11,875 nucleotides of DNA from JBBSEZ01 sp038239195 (GTDB taxonomy: Bacteria; Planctomycetota; Planctomycetia; Gemmatales; Gemmataceae): contig JBBSEZ010000312.1 of the NCBI GenBank assembly GCA_038239195.1, forward strand, positions 1 to 11,875. The letters run 5' to 3'. Below the pieces are notes generated by a model, which worked only from the letters and a program-made list of their open reading frames with translations, ran no database searches and was not told the origin of the DNA. A program made the translations under genes and the position numbers. Below are positions 6,253 to 11,875 of this stretch, piece after piece (the stretch's first letter is position 1; each line of letters begins with the position of its first letter).

Positions 6253-7713
6253 TTATTTCAACAGCGCCCGCACGACGTTGCCGTGGACGTCGGTCAGTCG
6301 GTGATGGCGGCCCTGGAACTTGAACGTGAGCCGCACGTGGTCGATGCCCAGGCAGTGCAGGATCGTGGCGTGCAGGTCGTGAACGTGGACCGGATCGCGC
6401 GTGACGTTGTAGCCGAAATCGTCCGTCTCGCCGTGCGTGAGGCCGCCCTTGATGCCGCCGCCGGCGAGCCAGACCGTGAAGCAGCGCGGGTGGTGGTCCC
6501 GGCCGTAGTTGTCCCGGGTCAGCGTGCCCTGGCAGTAAACCGTGCGGCCGAACTCCCCGCCCCAGATCACGAGCGTGTCGTCGAGCAGCCCTCGCTGTTT
6601 GAGGTCGGCGAGGAGCGCCGCCGACGGCTGGTCGGTGTCGCGGCACTGGCCGCGAATCTGCGCCGGCAGGTGCAGGTGCTGGTCCCAGCCGCGGTGGAAG
6701 AGCTGCACGAAGCGGGCCCCGCGCTCGACGAGCCTCCGGGCGAGCAGGCAGTTGGCGGCGTAGGTGCCCGGCTTGCGCGCTTCGGGCCCGTAAAGGTCGA
6801 AAACGTGCTTCGGCTCCTTCGAGAAGTCGGTCAGCTCGGGCACCGACGCCTGCATGCGGTAGGCCATCTCGTACTGCGCGATGCGCGTGCCGATCTCCGG
6901 GTCGCCCACCTCGGCCAGGCGCATCTGGTTGAGGGCGGCGAGATCGTCGAGCATGCGCCGGCGGGTGTCGGCGCCGATCCCGGCCGGGCTCGATAGGTAG
7001 AGCACCGGATCAGCGCCCGAGCGGAACTTGACGCCCTGGTAGCGGCTGGGCAGGAACCCGCTGCCCCACAGGCGGTCGTACAGGGGCTGGTCGTTGGGGG
7101 CGCCGCTGCCGCGCGACACGAGCGCCACGAAGGCCGGCAGGTCGCGGTTGAGGCTGCCCAGACCGTAGGAGAGCCAGGAGCCGATGCTGGGCCGGCCGGC
7201 GATCTGCGCGCCGGTCTGAAAGAAGGTGATGGCGGGGTCGTGGTTGATCGCCTCGGTGTGTACCGAGCGGACGAAGCACAGTTCGTCGGCCACCTTGGCG
7301 GTGTGCGGCAACAGTTCGCTGAGCCAGGCCCCGCCTTTGCCGTGACGCGCGAACGAGAACCGGGAAGGGGCCACGGGAAAGCGCGCCTGCGTGGCGGTCA
7401 TCCCCGTGAGCCGCTGGCCCATCCTCACGGACGCGGGCAGTTCCTTGCCGCGGAGGTCGGCTAGCTTGGGCTTGGGGTCGAACAGGTCGATCTGCGAGGG
7501 GGCGCCGGACTGGAAGAGGTAGATAACGCGCTTCGCCTTCGGCTTGAAGTGCGGCAGGCCGGGCAGCCCGGGCGCGCCGACGACGGGAGGCGCGGCGGCG
7601 AAGAGGTCTTCGTGCAGGAGCGCCGCCAGCGCCGCCGTGCCGATGCCGGCGGCGGACCGGCCGAAGAAGTGGCGGCGCGTGAGCAGGAGCGACTGTTCGA
7701 GGCGAGGGTGCAT
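6253..7713 (-). CDS. DUF1501 family protein with Tat signal (second type)
   Basis: The 486-residue protein has a twin-arginine motif (TRRHFFGR, 12-19) followed by an Ala/Gly/Leu-rich segment, predicting Tat export. Family landmarks are YLFQSGAPSQIDLFDPKP at 65-82, HTEAINHDPA at 152-161, WDQH at 343-346, GGEFGR at 385-390 and GRDHHPR at 404-410. Compared with the DUF1501 protein at 929-2254 the first motif has Gln (Q74) in place of His, and the third carries an extra His. The two are therefore distinct subtypes, not a recent duplication. It is the third gene of the minus-strand operon, 31 bases after the 97-residue gene, with GAGGAA upstream of its ATG. DUF1501 genes commonly follow PSCyt/DUF1549/DUF1553 genes in planctomycetes, and the pair is presumed to act together outside the cytoplasm. 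The biochemical reaction is unknown. Confidence 0.95.
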   Translation of the reverse strand: MHPRLEQSLLLTRRHFFGRSAAGIGTAALAALLHEDLFAAAPPVVGAPGLPGLPHFKPKAKRVIYLFQSGAPSQIDLFDPKPKLADLRGKELPASVRMGQRLTGMTATQARFPVAPSRFSFARHGKGGAWLSELLPHTAKVADELCFVRSVHTEAINHDPAITFFQTGAQIAGRPSIGSWLSYGLGSLNRDLPAFVALVSRGSGAPNDQPLYDRLWGSGFLPSRYQGVKFRSGADPVLYLSSPAGIGADTRRRMLDDLAALNQMRLAEVGDPEIGTRIAQYEMAYRMQASVPELTDFSKEPKHVFDLYGPEARKPGTYAANCLLARRLVERGARFVQLFHRGWDQHLHLPAQIRGQCRDTDQPSAALLADLKQRGLLDDTLVIWGGEFGRTVYCQGTLTRDNYGRDHHPRCFTVWLAGGGIKGGLTHGETDDFGYNVTRDPVHVHDLHATILHCLGIDHVRLTFKFQGRHHRLTDVHGNVVRALLK

Positions 7714-7744
7714 GGATGGTTCCTCGGGTTAGACACTGCGACGT

Positions 7745-8038
7745 TCAGAGGCCCGCGGCCGAAGCCAGTCGCGCGTTGATCGTCGCGATGGCGTTCGCGT
7801 CCTCCGATTCCACCTGGACAACTCGGATCCCGCTCCCGGCCCCCTCCTCAACCTGTTGAATGGCCACAGTGACCGCATCGCGCAACGTGAGCGCCTCCCG
7901 GTCGAACTCGACGAACGCGCTGCCCTCCCGCATCTCCAGTTCGACGTCGCCATCGGTCGCCTCATACAGAGCGTTCGCGAGCTCCGGATCGAGCTCGGAC
8001 ACCCCGGAGAGAACCAGCGAGAATTTGTACCTCTGCAT
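7745..8038 (-). CDS. 97-residue protein of unknown function inside the PSCyt-DUF1501 operon
   Basis: The gene starts 19 bases after the stop of the PSCyt/DUF1553 gene. It has an excellent ribosome binding site, GAAGGAGG, 6 bases before its ATG, and ends 31 bases before the DUF1501 gene. The protein is acidic and has no signal peptide or membrane segment. The predicted order of elements, judged by eye, is strand (YKFSLVLSGV), helix (DPELANALYEA), two strands (DVELEMR, AFVEFDRE), helix (LRDAVTVAIQQVEE), strand (IRVVQVES) and helix (ANAIATINARLA). This is compatible with a small ferredoxin-like alpha/beta fold. From memory it resembles a family of short bacterial proteins, some of which carry a C-terminal HTH; no HTH is present here. 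I do not know a function. Its cytoplasmic nature contrasts with its exported neighbours. Confidence 0.85.
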   Translation of the reverse strand: MQRYKFSLVLSGVSELDPELANALYEATDGDVELEMREGSAFVEFDREALTLRDAVTVAIQQVEEGAGSGIRVVQVESEDANAIATINARLASAAGL

Positions 8039-8052
8039 AACGCCTCCTTCGG
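8039..8052 (-). promoter_or_regulatory. Strong Shine-Dalgarno of the 97-residue gene
   Basis: On the minus strand the bases just before the ATG at 8038 contain GAAGGAGG with 6 bases of spacing. It is the strongest ribosome binding site of this operon, so the small protein may be made in greater amounts than its neighbours. Confidence 0.7.
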
Positions 8053-8057
8053 GTGCG

Positions 8058-11000
8058 TTACTCCTTGGTAATCGTCTCGTCCAGGTTCAAGATCACGCTC
8101 GCCACCGCCGTGTACGCCGCCAGTTCCGCCACGTCGAGCTTTTGGTCGCGCGGGGCGTCGCCCGCGCTCACCAGTGCCAGCGCCGCCTTGCGGTCGGCGC
8201 GGTAGTGGGCCCGGTGGCGCTCCAATCCGCTGCGCAGGACGGCCAGCTCGGCGGGGCGCGGCGCGCGGCCCGTGGCGAGGTGGAAGGCGCGCGTGAGGCG
8301 CCCCTCGGCCGTTGGCCCGCCCTCCTTGAGGATGCGCTCGGCCAGCACGCGGGCCGCCTCGACGTAGGTGACGTCGTTGAGCAGATTGAGCGCCTGGAGC
8401 GGGGTGTTGGTGCGCGATTCGCGCACGCTGCACGCCTCGCGCCCGGGGGCGTCGAACGCGGTCGGGCCGGGCGGCGCGATGGTCCGCTTCCAGTAGGTGT
8501 ACAGCCCGCGCCGGTAGAGCGCCTCGCCCGAATCGCGCCGGTAGGTGGTGTCGGCCAGTTCGCGCCAGAGCTCGCCGGGCTGGTACGTCCTGGCCGAGGG
8601 CCCGCCGACGCGCTCGACGAGCAGCCCGCTGATCGCCAGCGCGTTGTCGCGCACCATCTCGGCCGGCAGGCGGAAGCGCGGCCCGCGCGCCAGCAGCCGA
8701 TTTTCCGGGTCGCGCTTCCGCAGTGCCGGCGTCACGCGCGACGACTGCCGGTAGGTGGCGCTGGTGACGATGGTTCGCAGAAGCGCCTTCTGGTCCCAGC
8801 CGGTGCGCACGAATTCGGTCGCCAGCCAGTCGAGCAGCTCGGGGTGGCTGGGCCATTCGCCCTGGGCGCCGAAGTCGTCCACCGTCTTGACCAGCCCCGT
8901 GCCGAAGACCATCTGCCAGGCGCGGTTGACCGCCACGCGGGCCGTCAAGGGGTGGTCGGGCCGCACCAGCCAGCGGGCGAGGCGCAGCCGATCGTTCTTT
9001 CCCCCTTCGGGCAGAGGTGGAAACACGGCCGGCGTGCCGGGCCCGACCTTGGCCCCGCGCCGGTCGTACTGCCCGCGCAGCAGCACGAACGTCTCGCGCG
9101 GCGCCGGTAGCTCCTGCATCACCATCGTAGTCGGAAAGCTCGCCACAAGGGCCGCCCGGCGGGCCAGCAATGTCTCCCGTTCGCGATGCGCCGACCGGAT
9201 GGGCGCGGGCGCGTGCCGGGCCAGGTAGTACGCCCGCAGCTTTGCGCGCTGCCCCGCTCCCCGGCTGGAGGCGGGCAGGCGGAGCAGGGCGTCGGTGGGC
9301 TCGGGGGTGGCGACGACCAGCGCCTCCTCGGCCGACAGCACGCGGCCGTAGATGCGCACGTCCTCGATCAGCCCGTGGAAGCGACTGCGCGGCCCGCCGC
9401 CGCTCCCGATGCGCAACGGCTGTTTGGTGCGGAAGGTCTGGTTGAGGTCATCGAGCACGACGCGCAACTTCTCCTCCCGCCCGTTGACGTGGAGCTTGAT
9501 GCCACTGGCCAGGCGCGAGCCGTCGTAGCCGACCAGAACGTGGTGCCAGACGTCGGGGGCGAACGTGCGCTCGGTCTCCACGCGCAGGGAGTCGTCGAGC
9601 CAGCGCTTGACGAGGTTGAGCTGGAACCGGCCCTTCTCCAGGCGCAGCGAGTAGCCCTCCTCCTCGGGTAGCTCTGCCGTCCGCGACACGATGGCCCCGC
9701 CTCGGGCGCCAGCCGGCTTGACCCAAGCCGCCAAAGTGAATTTGTCGTAGAAGTCGAAGTCGGCCACGTCGCCGAGATCGAGGAAACGCCTCCCGTCGAA
9801 GTCGCCAGCCTTGCCGGCGCGCCCGGCCCGATAGGCCCCTGCGCCGTCGCGCCAGGTCGCCGGGGCGGCGCTGAAATCGGCGCGCGCAATCAGCCCGTCG
9901 GCGAGCGACCAGGGCCCGACGCGCTTGCCGGGCGCCTTCTCCCACTTCGCCTGCGCCGCCTGCAAACGCGCCTCCAGCGCGCCCACCCGCGCTTCCGCCT
10001 GGGCCAACTCGCCGTCGAGGCGCGCCAGGCGCGCCGACTGCTCGCGCGTGGGCGACAGGAGGACCGGCGGCGAGTTGCCGTACTTGATCGCCTTGCCGCG
10101 TTCGGGGACGTTGTTGAAGTAGGCGAAGAACTGGTAGAACTCCTTCTGCGCGAGCGGGTCGTACTTGTGATCGTGACAGCGGCAGCAGGTCATCGTGAGC
10201 CCTAGCCAGACCGTCGCCGTCGTCTCGACGCGGTCGGCGACGTACTCGGCGGCGTACTCCTCGGGGACGATCCCGCCCTCGGCGTTGCCGCGGTGGTTGC
10301 GGTTGAACCCGCTGGCGATCTTCTGCGCCAGCGAGGCGCCCGGCAGCAGATCGCCGGCCAGTTGCTCGACGGTGAACTGGTCGTAGGGCACGTTGGCGTT
10401 GTAGGCGTCGATGACCCCGTCGCGCCAGCGCCACATGGCCCGCTCGCCGTCGCTCTGATAGCCGTTGGTGTCGGCGTAGCGCGCCCCGGCCAGCCAGCGC
10501 ACCGCCATGCGCTCGCCGTAGCGCGGCGAGGCCAGCAGCCGATCGACCAGGCGCTCGTGGGCGCCCGGCCGGCGGTCGGCCAGGAAGCCATCGACCACTT
10601 CGGGGGTCGGCGGCAGGCCGGTGAGGTCGAACGACAGGCGCCGGGCCAGCGCGTGCCGGTCGGCCTCGGGGGAAGGGGCCAACCCCTCGCGCTCCAGGCG
10701 CGCGAGGACGAAGGCGTCGAGGGGATTGCGGCCCCACTTCGCGTCCTTCACGGCGGGCAGAGCGGGCCGCGTCGGAGGGATGAACGCCCAGTGCGCCTGC
10801 CACTTCGCGCCCTGCTCGATCCAGCGGCGGACGAGGGCGACCTCGCGCGGCGCGAGCTGGCGCTCGGCGCGGAGGGGCGGCATGCGGCGCTTGCCGTCCT
10901 TCTCGGTGATGCGCTGGTGGACGGCGCTGCGCTCGGGGTTGCCGGCGACGAGGGCGAAGGCCCCGCCGAGGTCGGCGAAGGCGCCCTCGCGGGTGTCGAG

Positions 11001-11189
11001 GCGGAGCCCCGCCTTGCGCTTGCCCTTGTCGGGCCCGTGGCACGGGAAGCAGGCGTCCGAGAGGATGGGCCGGACGTCGCGGTTGAACTCGACACGGGAA
11101 GGCAAGGGCGCCTCCGCGCGCAACGCAGTGGGCCAGGCCAGCGCCGCAGCGCCGAGGAGAAACGTCAGCCGCACGCGGAAAGGAAACAT
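8058..11189 (-). CDS. PSCyt1-DUF1549-LamG-DUF1553 planctomycete cytochrome-like protein
   Basis: The 1043-residue protein has a Sec signal peptide (1-25, ending LRA). A planctomycete cytochrome C domain (PSCyt1, PF07635, about 34-110) follows with CFPCH at 47-51. The DUF1549/PSCyt2 domain (PF07583) spans about 155-360 and ends in a second CxxCH, C335-C338-H339, within TCCRCHDHKYDP. A short coiled coil (about 385-418) leads into a LamG/concanavalin-like domain (about 465-625), recognisable by FTLAAWVKP, VWHHVLVGYDG and GLIEDVRIYGRVLS. The DUF1553/PSD1 domain (PF07587, about 725-990) ends the protein. The two CxxCH sites suggest covalent haem and the LamG insert suggests carbohydrate or surface binding; both are inferred. 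The start at 11189 fits the signal peptide, though only a weak purine stretch precedes it; an upstream GTG at 11279 is less likely. It is the first gene of the minus-strand operon. Confidence 0.95.
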   Translation of the reverse strand: MFPFRVRLTFLLGAAALAWPTALRAEAPLPSRVEFNRDVRPILSDACFPCHGPDKGKRKAGLRLDTREGAFADLGGAFALVAGNPERSAVHQRITEKDGKRRMPPLRAERQLAPREVALVRRWIEQGAKWQAHWAFIPPTRPALPAVKDAKWGRNPLDAFVLARLEREGLAPSPEADRHALARRLSFDLTGLPPTPEVVDGFLADRRPGAHERLVDRLLASPRYGERMAVRWLAGARYADTNGYQSDGERAMWRWRDGVIDAYNANVPYDQFTVEQLAGDLLPGASLAQKIASGFNRNHRGNAEGGIVPEEYAAEYVADRVETTATVWLGLTMTCCRCHDHKYDPLAQKEFYQFFAYFNNVPERGKAIKYGNSPPVLLSPTREQSARLARLDGELAQAEARVGALEARLQAAQAKWEKAPGKRVGPWSLADGLIARADFSAAPATWRDGAGAYRAGRAGKAGDFDGRRFLDLGDVADFDFYDKFTLAAWVKPAGARGGAIVSRTAELPEEEGYSLRLEKGRFQLNLVKRWLDDSLRVETERTFAPDVWHHVLVGYDGSRLASGIKLHVNGREEKLRVVLDDLNQTFRTKQPLRIGSGGGPRSRFHGLIEDVRIYGRVLSAEEALVVATPEPTDALLRLPASSRGAGQRAKLRAYYLARHAPAPIRSAHRERETLLARRAALVASFPTTMVMQELPAPRETFVLLRGQYDRRGAKVGPGTPAVFPPLPEGGKNDRLRLARWLVRPDHPLTARVAVNRAWQMVFGTGLVKTVDDFGAQGEWPSHPELLDWLATEFVRTGWDQKALLRTIVTSATYRQSSRVTPALRKRDPENRLLARGPRFRLPAEMVRDNALAISGLLVERVGGPSARTYQPGELWRELADTTYRRDSGEALYRRGLYTYWKRTIAPPGPTAFDAPGREACSVRESRTNTPLQALNLLNDVTYVEAARVLAERILKEGGPTAEGRLTRAFHLATGRAPRPAELAVLRSGLERHRAHYRADRKAALALVSAGDAPRDQKLDVAELAAYTAVASVILNLDETITKE

Positions 11190-11357
11190 GCCGGTGTCCC
11201 GGGAGGGCGATCGAGGTAGGGGTGGGCGACGGGCAGGCGACGCACGACTACAATGGTATCTGGAGGAGAGGGAGGGCACAATCCGCTAAGCCGCCAGCGG
11301 CGGGCCCCGCAGGTTCGCCGCTGGCGGCTTAGCGTCTTCCCGGAAATCGAGCGACCC
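11190..11357. other. Divergent intergenic region
   Basis: The 168 bases separate the divergent PSCyt gene and the 110-residue gene, so promoters for both should be here. A plus-strand TACAAT at 11249-11254 could be a -10 box but has no clear -35. The main visible structure is the inverted repeat at 11284-11334. Confidence 0.5.
11284..11334. repeat. Perfect 19-bp inverted repeat (REP-like palindrome)
   Basis: Positions 11284-11302 (CGCTAAGCCGCCAGCGGCG) are the exact reverse complement of 11316-11334, with a 13-base loop. The element lies between divergent promoters, where a terminator is not expected. It would lie in the 5' leader of the 110-residue gene if transcription starts near 11260. 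A dispersed palindromic repeat is the best guess. Confidence 0.8.
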
Positions 11358-11690
11358 ATGACCGACGAAATCGAGCCTTACATCGTGTACCGCCTCGAGG
11401 GCGCCCACCTCCAATGTGCCCTGTGGCAACTACAGCAGGGCGACAAGGCCCTCGCCCTGTTCCTTTCCGGCGATTCCGCCCTCGCCTATACCGCCGCGGC
11501 CGAGCTGGTGGGCTGGCAGGTCCTGCGGCCTTCCCGCCCCGCGCTCCTGGAGCTGTTCCAGGCCCACGACCAGGCCGGCATCCGCTACGCGGTCCTCGAC
11601 CCGGACGGGGAGAAGGCCAAACGGATATTCGACCTCCGCGCCATCCTCGATGCCGCCCGGGCCGCGCCCGACGCGCCCCCGGAGGCCTGA
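11358..11690 (+). CDS. Hypothetical 110-residue protein
   Basis: The ATG at 11358 opens a 110-residue frame with the strong G/C third-position bias of real genes here. The frame stays open upstream to 11253, but that part covers the inverted repeat and is unlikely to be coding. The protein has no signal peptide or membrane segment. By eye it alternates strands and helices: YIVYRLE, ALALFLSG, a helix over ALAYTAAAEL, WQVLRPS, a helix over LLELFQAHDQAG, YAVLDPDG and a final helix (LRAILDAARAA). The pattern is loosely like SseB-type small proteins, but I cannot assign it. The ribosome binding site is weak. It is divergent from the PSCyt operon and stands alone in the visible sequence. Confidence 0.7.
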   Translation: MTDEIEPYIVYRLEGAHLQCALWQLQQGDKALALFLSGDSALAYTAAAELVGWQVLRPSRPALLELFQAHDQAGIRYAVLDPDGEKAKRIFDLRAILDAARAAPDAPPEA

Positions 11691-11730
11691 GAGGGCGAGA
11701 AAGGATCGCGGCGAGCGGCGAGGCTGGGCT

Positions 11731-11830
11731 GCCCCCCGGGTGGGGGGGCGGTGTGGCGGGGGGGGCGCGGGGGGGGCGCCCGCCCCCCAACGCGGGGGGG
11801 CGGGCCCCCCCGCCCCCCCGCGCGCCCCCG
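11731..11830. other. G/C homopolymer region with strong hairpins
   Basis: About 100 bases are almost only G and C, with runs of seven or eight G at 11742-11748, 11758-11765, 11769-11776 and 11794-11800. A perfect 14-bp stem pairs 11791-11804 with 11809-11822 around a CCCC loop, and a smaller one lies at about 11771-11788. It could act as a terminator for the 110-residue gene, form G-quadruplexes, or be an assembly or sequencing artefact near a contig end. No gene is supported here. Confidence 0.6.
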
Positions 11831-11856
11831 ACAGGCGGGGCAGAGCGCTTTGGTTA

Positions 11857-11875
11857 CTTTGCCGCTTTTGCAAAG
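11857..11875. repeat. Incomplete inverted repeat cut by the window end
   Basis: CTTTG at 11857-11861 pairs with the last five bases CAAAG (11871-11875) around a 9-base loop. The left side continues outward as GGTTA, so the structure would be a 10-bp stem if the sequence goes on TAACC beyond the window. Confidence 0.35.

Noticed and set aside
5252..6646. 464-residue minus-strand open frame
   Set aside because: It overlaps parts of three genes in a different frame and is Arg/Pro-rich. The true frames are those of the PIN, TIGR03000 and DUF1501 genes.
5875..6996. 373-residue plus-strand open frame across an intergenic gap
   Set aside because: Most of it is antisense to DUF1501 and TIGR03000 genes, and the gap part gives no protein-like pattern.
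7860..9110. 416-residue plus-strand open frame
   Set aside because: It is antisense to the 97-residue gene and the DUF1553 domain, with no domain signature.
9448..11043. 531-residue minus-strand open frame
   Set aside because: It is a frame-shifted shadow of the PSCyt/DUF1549/LamG gene on the same strand; the real frame carries the family motifs.
11430..11873. 147-residue minus-strand frame through the G/C block
   Set aside because: Its N-terminal part is made of homopolymer-encoded Gly/Pro/Ala runs, and the rest is antisense to the 110-residue gene.
1..11875. CRISPR array, tRNA, rRNA or insertion sequence
   Set aside because: No regularly spaced repeats, cloverleaf pattern, rRNA-like segment or transposase motif was found on either strand by eye.

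Overview
The window looks like a planctomycete chromosome fragment, most likely from the Gemmataceae/Gemmatales. It has very high G+C and compact operons, and it carries a set of families strongly enriched in Planctomycetota: two DUF1501 proteins with twin-arginine leaders, one giant PSCyt1/DUF1549/LamG/DUF1553 'planctomycete cytochrome' protein, a tandem pre-peptidase C-terminal (PPC) domain protein and a TIGR03000-domain secreted protein. The taxonomic call is inferred from gene content only.

Layout. (1) 58-4380, plus strand: a three-gene operon with a zinc-ribbon single-pass membrane protein, a Tat-exported DUF1501 protein and a secreted double-PPC protein; the gaps are 28 and 23 bases and each gene has a purine-rich ribosome binding site. 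(2) 4420-5316, plus strand: a two-gene toxin-antitoxin-like module in which an excisionase-type HTH protein overlaps a PIN-domain (VapC-like) protein by ATGA, preceded by a TATAAT box. A 60-base sample of it has clearly lower G+C than its neighbours. (3) 5348-5387: a 15-base-pair stem-loop between convergent genes. (4) 5404-6015, minus strand: a secreted TIGR03000 protein whose Shine-Dalgarno lies inside a potential 8-bp hairpin. (5) 6253-11189, minus strand: a three-gene operon, read from right to left as the 1043-residue PSCyt/DUF1549/LamG/DUF1553 protein, a 97-residue protein of unknown function and a second DUF1501 protein. (6) 11190-11357: a divergent intergenic region with a perfect 19-bp inverted repeat. 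(7) 11358-11690, plus strand: an unrecognised 110-residue protein. (8) 11691-11875: extreme G/C homopolymer sequence, then a half-visible inverted repeat cut by the window end.

How the genes may work together. DUF1501 and PSCyt/DUF1549/DUF1553 genes are habitual neighbours in planctomycetes. Here the PSCyt protein has a Sec-type leader and two CxxCH haem-type motifs, while the DUF1501 protein has a Tat leader, so both should act outside the cytoplasm, probably as one unit of unknown biochemical role. The 97-residue protein embedded between them has no visible export signal and is the least explained member. No rRNA, tRNA, insertion sequence or CRISPR array was seen. Nothing here is a confirmed new system. 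The best candidates for follow-up are the 97-residue operon member, the HTH-PIN module and the palindromic repeat.
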